This document shows, one piece after another, positions 51,854 to 60,213 of a stretch of DNA of 64,000 nt (its first letter is position 1; each line of letters begins with the position of its first letter). The notes below the pieces were generated by a model. That model ran no database searches. It worked only from the letters and a program-made list of their open reading frames with translations, and was not told the origin of the DNA. This DNA comes from Streptomyces viridochromogenes DSM 40736 (GTDB lineage Bacteria > Actinomycetota > Actinomycetes > Streptomycetales > Streptomycetaceae). The stretch is taken from NCBI RefSeq assembly GCF_000158955.1, contig NZ_GG657757.1, forward strand, positions 8,556,854-8,620,853. Reading direction: 5' to 3'. Both the position numbers and the translations under genes were made by a program.

Positions 51854-52187
51854 TCATTTCGTTACGGGGGCGATGCACGGCGGCCCTGCCTTCTCGGCGT
51901 TGGCGGGCGGGGCGGGCAGGTCGTCGGTAGCGGTCTTGCGGACCCCGGCGTTCTCGGCGGTGGTGGTCACCAGGTCGGCCGGGGCGCAGGACAGGATGTC
52001 GCAGAGCGCGGCCGTGATCTTCGACGACAGGCGTTCCGGGGTGCCGGGCAACCAGGCGGTGGACCCGGGAGGCGGACAGGTCGATGCCCCGTTCGCGCAG
52101 CAGCGGCACCAGTTCGGTGGCCGTGAAGATCTGGTGCTGAGCCATGATCTCGCGCAGCCGCCACACGTATCCGACCTTGCGTTTCAT
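51854..52187 (-). pseudogene. XRE-type helix-turn-helix regulator with frameshift
   Basis: From ATG 52187 the frame reads MKRKVGYVWRLREIMAQHQI, FTATELVPLLRERGIDLSAS, VHRLV; near 52050 an extra C shifts the frame, which continues GTPERLSSKITAALCDILSC, APADLVTTTAENAGVRK to TGA 51854-51856. This is the Cro/CI-like regulator that usually lies just downstream of a serine recombinase gene. One base restores it. Confidence 0.65.
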
Positions 52188-52284
52188 GCTTGCTTCCCGG
52201 GCTGGGGCTGGGGCTGGAGGCTGCGGCGATGGTGGAGTCCAGATGCCGCCGCGGAGTGCGGGTGCGGAAGTCCGAGGACACGTC

Positions 52285-52528
52285 GAGGATGTGGCCGGTG
52301 CCGCGTACGAGGCGGAACATCTCGGAGATGTGCACTGTGCCACCCGGCCGGGCGTAGGTGAGCAGCTTGCCGAACTTCGGCCGCTGGAGCGGGTGGAGGT
52401 GGCTGGAGGTGCCCGCATCCTCCTCGAAGGCGACCGGGTCACCGATCCCGGCCTCGTCCAGGAGGAGGTCCTGGCGGGGCGGTCGACTGCTGGTCGGTCG
52501 AGACCCGCTTGCAGACCAGGTTCGCCAC
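52285..52528 (-). pseudogene. Truncated serine recombinase (resolvase) N-terminus
   Basis: From GTG 52528 (GGAAGGGG upstream) the frame reads ANLVCKRVSTDQQST, shifts by one base, then RQDLLLDEAGIGDPVAFEED, AGTSSHLHPLQRPKFGKLLT, YARPGGTVHISEMFRLVRGT, GHILDV. This is the N-terminal domain of a serine recombinase (catalytic Ser in RVSTDQQS) up to the end of its conserved core; after ~52290 it joins unrelated sequence. So it is broken by both a frameshift and a deletion. It precedes the XRE gene, as usual. Confidence 0.7.
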
Positions 52529-52564
52529 TCGTAGGCCCCTTCCGTATGGAGGATTGGTCCCTAT

Positions 52565-52689
52565 CTGTCGTCAAACCCTGTCAGCAGTCAGATCGGACCT
52601 GATTGGATTCGAGCCGCCGCGAACCCCCGGATTACACGGGTTCATTGGGCGCGCGGCCAGCCTGTCGTCAAACGATCGTGTGACGACAG
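52565..52689. repeat. Cluster of CTGTCGTCA repeats by the recombinase
   Basis: CTGTCGTCA occurs at 52565-52573 and 52662-52670 and, inverted, at 52681-52689 (TGACGACAG). The last two form a hairpin-like palindrome with a 10-base spacer. Placed 37 to 161 bases before the broken recombinase start, they look like a recombinase target or former res site. Confidence 0.55.
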
Positions 52690-52959
52690 TCGAGTGGCGG
52701 CCTGCCGGTGGTCAGGCCCCGCACCTTCTCTCAGGCCCTGCTGGGTGTCCCGGTGATGACCGGGGTGCGGTTCTGGTTGTAGGCCTGGCTGCTGGGCCTT
52801 GACGGCGCCGATCCGGGCGGTGTGCGGCACGCGGATGGCCTGGGGGTTCCATTCCGTGAGCGCTGCCAGAATCGACGCAGTGACGATAAAAATCGACACG
52901 GTGTAGGCTTTTGCTGAAGAGGGCGACCCGGCTCCTCGCGAGACCTCTCTGGAGGAACG

Positions 52960-53808
52960 ATGGAGAAGCAGAACTGGCTCATCACCGGCGTCAGCACGGG
53001 CCTGGGGCGCGCTTTCGCCCAAGCCGCCCTGGCCGCCGGGCATACCGTCATCGGCACCGTCCGCTCCGAGAAGGACCTGCGGGCCTTCGAAGAGCTCAGG
53101 CTCGGGCACGCTCACGGCCGTCTCCTGGACGTGACGGACGGTGACGCCGTCTCCGGCGTGGTCGCGGAGGTCGAGCGGAGCGTCGGCCCTCTGGACGTCG
53201 TCGTCGCCAACGCCGGCTACGGCCTGGAGGGAACCTTCGAGGAAACCCCGCTGGCCGAGGTGCGACGGCAGTTCGAGGTGAACGTGTTCGGGGCGGTGGC
53301 CACCCTGCAGGCGGCGCTGCCCCACATGCGCCGGCGCCGCCGCGGACACCTGATGGCCGTCACCTCCATGGGCGGGCTCATGGCCGTGCCCGGCATGTCC
53401 GCCTACTGCGGCAGCAAGTTCGCCCTGGAGGGAATCCTGGAGGCGCTGGGCAAGGAAGTCGCACAGTTCGGAGTCCACGTGACGGCGATCGAGCCCGGCT
53501 CCTTCCGCACCGACTGGGCCGGACGGTCCATGACCCGCACGGCACGGTCCATCGAGGACTACGACGAGCTGTTCACCCCCATCCGCGAAGCACGGCAGAA
53601 GGCCAGCGGGAACCAGCTGGGCAATCCGGCCAAGGCGGGGGAGGCGGTCGTGCACATCACGACGGTCGAGCAGCCGCCGGCCCACCTCGTCCTGGGCTCG
53701 GACGCGCTGCGGCTGGTCACCGCCGCGCGCACGGCCGTGGACGAGGACATCCGCGCGTGGGAGACACTCTCGCGTACGACCGACTTCGCCGAAGGCGCTC
53801 AGCTCTGA
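52960..53808 (+). CDS. Short-chain dehydrogenase/reductase (SDR)
   Basis: 282 aa from ATG 52960 with GGAGG upstream. It has LITGVSTGLGRAFAQAALAA (TGxxxGxG cofactor motif), DVVVANAGYGLEG (NAG), MAVTSMGGLMAVPGMSAYCG and SAYCGSKFALEGI (YxxxK catalytic pair), PGSFRTDWAGRS. It is a classical SDR oxidoreductase of unknown substrate. Its TGA overlaps the ATG of the TetR gene (TGATG), so both are one operon. Confidence 0.95.
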   Translation: MEKQNWLITGVSTGLGRAFAQAALAAGHTVIGTVRSEKDLRAFEELRLGHAHGRLLDVTDGDAVSGVVAEVERSVGPLDVVVANAGYGLEGTFEETPLAEVRRQFEVNVFGAVATLQAALPHMRRRRRGHLMAVTSMGGLMAVPGMSAYCGSKFALEGILEALGKEVAQFGVHVTAIEPGSFRTDWAGRSMTRTARSIEDYDELFTPIREARQKASGNQLGNPAKAGEAVVHITTVEQPPAHLVLGSDALRLVTAARTAVDEDIRAWETLSRTTDFAEGAQL

Positions 53809-54422
53809 TGCCCGGCCACCATTCCGCGCGCGGCCGTCGCACCACCGAGCGCAAGGGGGACGTCCGGGAGCGGGCCATCCTCGACACCTGCGAAGCCCTG
53901 CTGACGCACAAGGGCTACGACGCCATGACCGTCGGCGACATCGCCCAGGGCGCCGGCATCACACGCGGGGCCCTGTACTTCTACTTCGGCTCCAAGCAAG
54001 AAGTGGTCACGGCACTCGTGGCCCGGACCGTCGAGCACCTGTGGGAACGGTCCCGGGTCACCGCGCAGACCGACGAGCCACGCCAGGCCATCGCAGCAGC
54101 CATGCAGCGCACGGTCGAGCTGTGGAACGAACACGGCCCGGTCTTGCGCACGGCGATCGACCTGTCGTTGACCGTGCCGGAGATCGGTGAACTGTGGATG
54201 CACACGGCTGACCTGTTCATCGCGGCCATCACCGCCGTCCTGGAACACGCCGGCATCCAGGCCGGCGCTGCACCGGACCAGGCCTCGGCGATGGCACGCG
54301 CCCTGTGCTGGATGATCGAGCGGACCTTCTACCACGCTTCACAGGAATCCCGCGAGAAGCTCCAAGAGGCGTCGGCTACATGCGAACACATCTGGCTGAC
54401 CAGCGCCGGCCTGATCACCTGA
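53808..54422 (+). CDS. TetR family regulator coupled to the SDR gene
   Basis: 204 aa from ATG 53808 within the SDR stop (TGATG). The DNA-binding domain is RERAILDTCEALLTHKGYDA, MTVGDIAQGAGITRGALYFY, FGSKQEVVTALV; the ligand domain contains MQRTVELWNEHGPVLRTAID, LCWMIERTFYHASQES. It probably regulates its own operon; no clear operator was found between the repeats at 52565-52689 and the SDR start. Confidence 0.93.
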   Translation: MPGHHSARGRRTTERKGDVRERAILDTCEALLTHKGYDAMTVGDIAQGAGITRGALYFYFGSKQEVVTALVARTVEHLWERSRVTAQTDEPRQAIAAAMQRTVELWNEHGPVLRTAIDLSLTVPEIGELWMHTADLFIAAITAVLEHAGIQAGAAPDQASAMARALCWMIERTFYHASQESREKLQEASATCEHIWLTSAGLIT

Positions 54423-54549
54423 GGTATCTGCCATAGACGCGGTGAGGCCCGGAACCATGAAGTCCGGGTCGAGCCTTGTCCCCGTGAAGTGGACACCCTT
54501 TACGCGTCGCCCAGCAGGTGGGCCGCCAGCCGGCCTCGACACACCAGGG

Positions 54550-55215
54550 TCATTCCTCTGCGGGAGGCAGGAGGGGCACGATCTCGGCCGCCGGGCGGGC
54601 TGTGTGCAGGCTGAGCAGATCGGCGATCAGGTCGTCCAGGGGCGGCCAGGGAAGGTCTCCATGGTCGTTGTAGAGGCTGACCAGGCCGTGCAGCCCGGTC
54701 CAGAGCAGGAGGCCCGCCTGCCATTGCTGCTCCGCCGAGGACAGCCTGCGCCCGCCCTCGGCGGCCGCTGCCAGGGAGGCCGTGACGGCCTCGAGTGGTT
54801 CGGCTCCGGCGCCGTGCGCTGACCCCGTGATCAGGTCGTCCGGCATGCGCCCGCCGAAAAGGGTGCGGTAGTGGCCGGGCTGGCCGACTCCCCAGCGTAC
54901 GTAGGCGGCGCACCGGGCGGCGAGGTCGGCCAGCGGGTTCGGGGCGGACTGCGCGGCTTCGTCCATCAGGCTCGCCAACTCCGCGTAGCGCAGTCGCAGC
55001 ACGTGCTGGACCAGCGCGCTCAGGTCGGGGAAGTGGCTGTAGATGCTGGCCGGTGCCACCCCGACCTCGCGTGCGACCTGCCGCAGGGTCAGCTTCTCCG
55101 GCTCCTCGAGGGTGGACAGCAACTTTGCCGCGGCGTCCACGAGTTGGGCCTTGAGTACCTGTCCCTGCCCGCGCGGATTACGGCGACGGGGAGCGGACTG
55201 CTCCTGCGGCGACAC
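54550..55215 (-). CDS. TetR family transcriptional regulator
   Basis: 221 aa from GTG 55215 with AAGGGAG upstream; the frame runs further but without similarity. The DNA-binding domain is QLVDAAAKLLSTLEEPEKLT, LRQVAREVGVAPASIYSHFP, DLSALVQHVL. The ligand domain has RTLFGGRMPDDLITGSAHGA and GLLLWTGLHGLVSLYNDHGD, a WHG-type C-terminus. It is divergent from an NAD(P)-binding protein gene at 55351, and two nearly identical operator copies lie between them. Confidence 0.93.
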   Translation of the reverse strand: MSPQEQSAPRRRNPRGQGQVLKAQLVDAAAKLLSTLEEPEKLTLRQVAREVGVAPASIYSHFPDLSALVQHVLRLRYAELASLMDEAAQSAPNPLADLAARCAAYVRWGVGQPGHYRTLFGGRMPDDLITGSAHGAGAEPLEAVTASLAAAAEGGRRLSSAEQQWQAGLLLWTGLHGLVSLYNDHGDLPWPPLDDLIADLLSLHTARPAAEIVPLLPPAEE

Positions 55216-55282
55216 CTTGGCTCCCTTCTGACCAGGCTGAACGATTGAGCAGCAGGGTTTCACCGTACAACCGGGTCTGGCC

Positions 55283-55336
55283 TTGACATCACTAACCAAC
55301 AGTTGTTTAGTCATGTCGCCAACAGTTGTTCAGTCA
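55283..55336 (+). promoter_or_regulatory. Promoter with two TetR operator copies
   Basis: TTGACA (55283-55288) and TTTAGT (55306-55311) form a promoter with 17-base spacing. Over its spacer and -10, ACTAACCAAC (55291-55300) and GTTGTTTAGT (55302-55311) form an inverted repeat around one base. CCAACAGTTGTTTAGTCA (55296-55313) recurs as CCAACAGTTGTTCAGTCA at 55319-55336, 17 of 18 identical. Repressor binding here would block the 55351 gene. Confidence 0.75.
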
Positions 55337-55350
55337 AGGGATGGATCATC

Positions 55351-55962
55351 ATGCGCATCGCCATACTGGGAGCGTCGGGGCGGACCGGCGGCACGCTCGT
55401 GGGTCAAGCGCTGGAGCGGGGGCACGACGTCGTGGCACTGGTCCGGACGCCGGCCGCGTTCGCCGTGCCCGCGCCGCGGCAGGTCGAGGTCCGCAAGGCG
55501 GATGTCACCGACCCGCGGAGCTTCCCCGACCTGGCCGACGTCGACGTGACCATCTCCGCCATCGGCATCGCCAAGGGCGACGGTCCGGGCGCACTGGTCG
55601 CCGGAGCCAGGGTGCTCGCGGCCGCCGGCGTCCGCACGGTGTGGCTCGGCGCACTGGGCTCGGGCGTGTCAAGCCGGTCGGGCGGGCTGATCTACGCGGG
55701 GGTGATGCGGATGTTCGTCGGTTCGGAACTGGCCGAGAAGGCCGAGGCCGACCAGATCGCGCTCGCCGCCGGCGCCACGGTCTTCCACGCCCCGGACGTC
55801 ACCGACGGCCCCCTCAGTTCCGCCGGCCGCATCGTGCCTTTGGCGGAACTGAGGCGTCCCCTGCTCCCGCCCCGGATCTCCCGGGCCACGCTGGCCTCCC
55901 TGCTGCTGGACGAGGCGGAGACGGACAAGCACGGCAGCGGAATCGTCGTACCCCTCGGCTAG
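55351..55962 (+). CDS. NAD(P)-binding Rossmann-fold (NmrA-like) protein
   Basis: 203 aa from ATG 55351, with AAGGG upstream. MRIAILGASGRTGGTLVGQA is the N-terminal cofactor motif of atypical SDR/NmrA-like flavin reductases or NAD(P)H-dependent proteins. VRKADVTDPRSFPDLADVDV, TISAIGIAKGDGPGALV, TVWLGALGSGVSSRSGG and LLPPRISRATLASLLLDEAE follow the usual pattern. It probably binds NADPH and acts in redox or sensing; the substrate is unknown. Its expression should respond to the ligand of the divergent TetR. Confidence 0.88.
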   Translation: MRIAILGASGRTGGTLVGQALERGHDVVALVRTPAAFAVPAPRQVEVRKADVTDPRSFPDLADVDVTISAIGIAKGDGPGALVAGARVLAAAGVRTVWLGALGSGVSSRSGGLIYAGVMRMFVGSELAEKAEADQIALAAGATVFHAPDVTDGPLSSAGRIVPLAELRRPLLPPRISRATLASLLLDEAETDKHGSGIVVPLG

Positions 55963-55978
55963 GCGGTTTCTTCCGGAT

Positions 55979-56037
55979 CACCTTGCCGACCAGATGAAGA
56001 TGGCGGCGACGTGGAGTCCGGCCAGGTAGACAGTGGC
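55979..56037 (-). pseudogene. IS5-family transposase end, minus strand
   Basis: ATVYLAGLHVAAIFIWSAR then TGA, 20 codons matching the IS5-family transposase end also seen at 40811-40923. Nothing else of the element is present. Confidence 0.65.
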
Positions 56038-56268
56038 GGGTCCGGCTCGTCGCGCAGGACACCTTGAACTCGCCGAACCACGGCAGCGGCTACACGCTGA
56101 AGCCGTAGGACCATGCCCGATCCTCACTCCAAGCGAGGAAAGAGCGGCTCGCACTCCCAGCGAATGTCGCAGGGGTACGAGCCGCTTTGCGTTTCCCCTT
56201 CAGGCCGGCTGCTGCTCCTGCTGGGTCAGCTCCTGAAGCAGCGCGCTGTACTCGGCGGGATGCTGAAG

Positions 56269-56466
56269 ATGGATAACGCAAGAGTCCTCCGCTTGCTGGC
56301 GACAGGTCTCGTGGTGCTTTCGGCCGCTCTGGCCGCGGTGGTCGCCGCTTGGGGCGCGCGGTCGTCGGGGGCAAGTTGGCCCGATGTCTTGCAAGGCGCT
56401 GGAGTCGCACTCGGTCACCCGGTGGGGGTGAGGCTGTGCAGGCGGGCGATGCCGAGCATGGCGTAG
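56269..56466 (+). CDS. Possible small membrane protein or relic
   Basis: From ATG 56269 the frame reads MDNARVLRLLATGLVVLSAA, LAAVVAAWGARSSGASWPDV, LQGAGVALG, one transmembrane helix in a protein that should be longer (similar ORFs in Streptomyces continue with a second helix). The last ~15 codons are unrelated, so it may be truncated. The rest of 55963-56739 holds a hairpin (GCGGCTCG and CGAGCCGC, near 56148-56190) and no other recognised gene. Confidence 0.35.
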   Translation: MDNARVLRLLATGLVVLSAALAAVVAAWGARSSGASWPDVLQGAGVALGHPVGVRLCRRAMPSMA

Positions 56467-56739
56467 TGGACGCCGTCGCCTTTGAGGCGACAGCCATACT
56501 GAGGTCCGTGATCACACGGTCAGGCCGGTCCCGTCGGCCCGACGGAAGACGTCCCCGCACGTGAGGGACGGAGCTGGAGAGCGCTCGGTGAGGCCGCAGG
56601 ACGAGACCGGCGGCACGGTCACCTTCCTGTCCGACTGGAAGCTGTCCCACCTCCCGTCCGACAACCGGCCGCTGCCGTCGGTTGCCCACTTCCACCCTCC
56701 GCCACCGGTGAAAGACGGCATGGCTGGGACGATGCCCCG

Positions 56740-57351
56740 GTGAACCATTTCTCGCATTTCAGCATCGGTCCTGATCATGACCGGCAGCATCTCCCGGAGC
56801 CCAGACCGGCCGAGCCCGGTCAATGGCCGAAGCTGGAGGCCGCACTCGCTGTGGTCAATCGCGACCTGACGGCGACCCTGCCGGATCAGGACGCGCTGAT
56901 ACTGATGGTTGACCCGCCTCGGCAGCCCTTGCCCCCGAGCGGAGTCGACAGGGGTCAGGTCTACGTGGCGATGCCCGACGGCCGCTGGCACGGCAATTCG
57001 GTGAATGCGTGCGACCTGAAAAAGGGCGACCCGCCAGAGCCGGACGATGCGACGACGGTCCTGACTGTGGTCGCGGATGCGGCGCAGTCGACCCTCATGG
57101 AGTTGCTCTGGCAGGTCTGGCCGATCTGCTCGGAACACAAGATCGGAATGCACCCTCGTCCCGCAGGGACCACTGACGACTGGTACCAGAGCGAAACGGA
57201 CGCGGCCGGCCCACCGGTGTGGTGGTGCCGGGGCAGCCAAGACGGCGATTGCCACGATGTCTGCCTGGTGGGCGAGTTGGCAGCCACCCTGCCGGGAAAG
57301 AAACGTCGCGCACTGCGCAACAGCGAGTGCAAACGAAACGGCCGCCGATAG
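56740..57351 (+). CDS. Conserved hypothetical protein
   Basis: 203 aa from GTG 56740. It starts MNHFSHFSIGPDHDRQHLPE and has LEAALAVVNRDLTATLPDQD, STLMELLWQVWPICSEHKIG, a cysteine/tryptophan-rich segment (PVWWCRGSQDGDCHDVCLVG) with three close cysteines, and a basic tail. There is no membrane segment or signal peptide. I believe similar proteins occur in other Streptomyces, but no function is known. It is convergent with the pentapeptide-repeat gene, 68 bases apart. Confidence 0.65.
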   Translation: MNHFSHFSIGPDHDRQHLPEPRPAEPGQWPKLEAALAVVNRDLTATLPDQDALILMVDPPRQPLPPSGVDRGQVYVAMPDGRWHGNSVNACDLKKGDPPEPDDATTVLTVVADAAQSTLMELLWQVWPICSEHKIGMHPRPAGTTDDWYQSETDAAGPPVWWCRGSQDGDCHDVCLVGELAATLPGKKRRALRNSECKRNGRR

Positions 57352-57419
57352 CCGCAGGGCCAGACAACTGCGCATTGCGGCCGGAATCCACCTGTCGCTG
57401 CCACCCGCGAAGTACGGAG

Positions 57420-58625
57420 CTAGGAGAGTCCAGCAGGCAGCCTCGTATCTCCGTCAGTACGGGCAGAATCGAGCTGCTTCCGCGTCAGGTTTTTCACGCT
57501 GGACAGGTCTGCGCCGGACAGGTTCGCATCGGTCAGATTCGCACCCTTTAGGTTCGCGTCGTCCAGAATCACGCCGGCCATTTCCTTGTTCACGGTTTTC
57601 AGGTTCGCACCTTCCAAATTCGCGCCGGTGAGGTTCGCGCCCTCCAGGTTCGCGCCGGACACCTCCGTAGACCGGCTGGTGAAGTCCACGTCTTCCAGAT
57701 CCGAACCGCTCAGGTCCGCGCCCTCCAGGTTCGAACTGCGCAGGTTGACGTCTGCCAGCTCCGAACCACTCAGGTCCGCGCGGGGCAGACTCGCGCCGAG
57801 CAGCTTTGCAGAGCGCAGATGCGCACCAGAGAGGTCAGCGTCGGTCAGGAACGCGTATTGCAGGTCAGCGGCGAACAGTTGCGCGTCTCGTAGGTCCGCG
57901 TTGACCAGGAGCGCGCGGGACAGCGTCGTGAAGGTCAGGTCCGCGCCTCGCAGGTCGGCGTTGCCCAGGTTCGCGTCTCGTAGATCCGCGGAATCCAGCT
58001 TCGCGCCCCGCAAGCGCGTATCGCGCAGGTCCGCCCGGGCCATGGCGGCAGGGGTCTCGTTGAGCGGTCGCCCGATCTCGGCTTCAGGGAGCCAGACGGA
58101 GCGGAGGTCAAGGCGGAAGCCTTTGTCGTGAGTGGTGTCGCGGGTGGTGAGGACGGTGAGGGCGGCGTTGACGTCTGCCGGGACGTCCTGGCCCTGCGCC
58201 GGCGGCTTCGCGGCGTGGGTGCGGATGTAGGTGGCGAGGACGTTGGCGATGGTCGGGTGGTCACGGGTGGAGTCCTGCATGGTGCGTTCCAGGGCGTAGA
58301 TGCCGCCCAGACGCACGTCCATCTTGTCCGCACCGAGGTTGCTGACCGCCGCGGTGTACCGGTCGGTGATCTGCCCTTCCTTCGTCAACGCCCGCTCTTG
58401 GCGCGCCTGGTCGTTTGCCTGCTGCGTCTGGACATTGGAGTACCACAGGCCGGCTACCGCCACTGCAGACGCCACCAGGACGGACAGCAGTTCGATACGC
58501 CGAGCCCAGTCCAGGCCTTCCGCCCTGCTCTGCGGGCCATGACCCGTCGTTCGTAACCGGCCCGGCCGGATGGTGGACCGGGCGGATCGGCGTAACCGCG
58601 GACGGCGTGAAGACGCAGGAGGCAT
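57420..58625 (-). CDS. Pentapeptide-repeat membrane protein
   Basis: 401 aa from ATG 58625 (start uncertain: no good ribosome site; an upstream start to 58685 is open). A basic N-terminus is followed by a membrane segment (RIELLSVLVASAVAVAGLWY), a soluble helical linker (TDRYTAAVSNLGADKMDVRL, GGIYALERTMQDSTRDHPTI) and a long pentapeptide-repeat domain of about 35 A(D/N)LXX units: RADLRDTRLRGAKLDSADLR, DANLGNADLRGADL, ANLEGANLTGANLEGANLK. The linker with GGIYALERT is typical of a Streptomyces family. The beta-helix likely faces the cytosol; no partner is known. Confidence 0.88.
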   Translation of the reverse strand: MPPASSRRPRLRRSARSTIRPGRLRTTGHGPQSRAEGLDWARRIELLSVLVASAVAVAGLWYSNVQTQQANDQARQERALTKEGQITDRYTAAVSNLGADKMDVRLGGIYALERTMQDSTRDHPTIANVLATYIRTHAAKPPAQGQDVPADVNAALTVLTTRDTTHDKGFRLDLRSVWLPEAEIGRPLNETPAAMARADLRDTRLRGAKLDSADLRDANLGNADLRGADLTFTTLSRALLVNADLRDAQLFAADLQYAFLTDADLSGAHLRSAKLLGASLPRADLSGSELADVNLRSSNLEGADLSGSDLEDVDFTSRSTEVSGANLEGANLTGANLEGANLKTVNKEMAGVILDDANLKGANLTDANLSGADLSSVKNLTRKQLDSARTDGDTRLPAGLS

Positions 58626-58840
58626 ACCGATATTCGACCGCGGACATCGCCCCCACGGCAACGATCCTCCCCTCGGCAGCCTCACGGACTGACACCTCAG
58701 CCCCGGACCCTGCCTGCCACAGAGTGCCTAGGTGTTGCGGGACATGACGTTGGTGGCACCGGTCAATGCCGGTGAAACCGGGGTGCCTCGGCGGGCTTCG
58801 GTCGGGTAACGTGCGGGCCATGTCGAGTCCAGAGTCAGAC

Positions 58841-58975
58841 AGGGGGGCTTTCGGTCACGCCGTCAGCCCCCTGAACCATTGAGCTCACAGTCCTGTCGTC
58901 GCGCCGCGTTCTGCGGTCGGACGACGTGCGCCCTTGGGTGCTGACCGCGGTGACGAGATGACCTTCTCGTGCCTC
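58841..58975 (+). promoter_or_regulatory. Possible attenuator/leader of the CmlR-like exporter gene
   Basis: GGGGGCT (58843-58849) and AGCCCCC (58865-58871) form a hairpin, and an ATG at 58958 opens a short frame (MTFSCLSSPRSPLDAFP) that overlaps the exporter start. Chloramphenicol-resistance genes of this family in Streptomyces are reported to have attenuator-like leaders. Here it is an inference. Confidence 0.4.
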
Positions 58976-58997
58976 TCCTCACCTCGGAGCCCACTCG

Positions 58998-60176
58998 ATG
59001 CCTTTCCCGCTGTACCTGCTTGCCCTGGCACTCTTCGCCATGGGTACCTCGGAATTCATGCTCGCCGGCCTCCTGCCGGACATCGCCTCAGGCCTCGGCG
59101 TCACCGTCGGGACAGCCGGCACGCTCACCTCGGCATACGCGATCGGAATGATCGTCGGTGCCCCGCTCATGGCAGCACTTGCCCGCAACTGGCCCGGACG
59201 AGCGAGCCTGCTCGCGTTCGTCCTCGTGTTCCTGGCAGCCCACGCCGTGGGCGCTGCCACCTCGAGCTTCCCGGTCCTGTTCGCGACCCGGGTGATCGCG
59301 GCACTCGCGAACGCCGGGTTCCTCGCCGTCGCTCTGACAACTGCCGCCACGTTGGTCCCTGCCGACCGGAAGGGGCGCGCGCTCGCCGTGCTGCTGTCGG
59401 GCACCACGGTGGCCACAATCGCGGGCGTACCCGCAGGATCGGTGTTCGGCACCCTGCTCGGCTGGCGGGCCACATTCTGGGCCGTCGCCGCGCTCTGCCT
59501 GCCCGCAGCCATCGGCATTCTCACCGGCATCCCAGCTCGCCGTGGACAGAAGGACGCGGCTGAGGGGCCGACCCTGCGAGCAGAGCTCGCACAGCTCAAG
59601 AGTCCGCGGTTGCTCCTGGTCATGCTGCTCGGCGCGCTGGTGAACGCGGCGACCTTCGCCAGTTTCACGTTCCTCGCCCCGGTCGTGACCGGCACCGCCG
59701 GGCTGGGCGAACTGTGGGTCTCCGTCGTCCTGGTGCTCTTCGGCGCCGGCTCCTTCATCGGCGTCACCGTCGCGGGACGGCTGTCCGACCAGCGTCCCGG
59801 CCTGGTTCTCGCCGTCGGTGGCCCGCTGCTGCTTATCGGCTGGCCGGCCCTGGCCATGCTGGCCGACCGGCCGGTCGCGCTGCTCGTCCTCGTGTTCGTC
59901 CAGGGTGCGCTGTCGTTCGCGCTGGGCAGCACACTGATCACGCGGATCCTCTACGAGGCGGCCGGGGCCCCCGCCATGGCCGGCTCCTACGCGACCGCGG
60001 CACTCAACGTCGGCGCCGCCGCCGGACCGCTCATCGCCGCAACCACCCTCAGCACCGCGGTCGGGAACCTCGGGCCGCTGTGGGCCAGCGGGCTCCTCGT
60101 CGCGGTCGCGCTGCTGGTCGCGTTCCCCCTGCGCGCCGTGGTCGAGGCAGGCCGGAGCAGCGAGGTGCTCCGGTGA
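58998..60176 (+). CDS. cmlR: CmlR/Cmx-family MFS chloramphenicol exporter
   Basis: 392 aa from ATG 58998 (CGGAG eight bases upstream). Twelve membrane helices are visible, starting MPFPLYLLALALFAMGTSEF, MLAGLLPDIASGLGVTVGTA, and motifs such as PADRKGRALAVLLSGTTVAT, IAGVPAGSVFGTLLGWRATF, GSFIGVTVAGRLSDQRPGLV. I recall this sequence as close to the chloramphenicol-resistance transporters of S. lividans and S. venezuelae, which pump the drug out with proton exchange. The C-terminal GSYATAALNVGAAAGPLIAA is also matched. The gene symbol is by similarity only. Confidence 0.85.
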   Translation: MPFPLYLLALALFAMGTSEFMLAGLLPDIASGLGVTVGTAGTLTSAYAIGMIVGAPLMAALARNWPGRASLLAFVLVFLAAHAVGAATSSFPVLFATRVIAALANAGFLAVALTTAATLVPADRKGRALAVLLSGTTVATIAGVPAGSVFGTLLGWRATFWAVAALCLPAAIGILTGIPARRGQKDAAEGPTLRAELAQLKSPRLLLVMLLGALVNAATFASFTFLAPVVTGTAGLGELWVSVVLVLFGAGSFIGVTVAGRLSDQRPGLVLAVGGPLLLIGWPALAMLADRPVALLVLVFVQGALSFALGSTLITRILYEAAGAPAMAGSYATAALNVGAAAGPLIAATTLSTAVGNLGPLWASGLLVAVALLVAFPLRAVVEAGRSSEVLR

Positions 60177-60213
60177 CGCATGCTGGCCCGCCTCACCCAT
60201 GGTGCACACGGTC

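Noticed and set aside
56349..56564. Small plus-strand frame ending near 56564
   Set aside because: Only an uncharacterised frame over a possible transposase-like minus-strand piece; neither could be supported.
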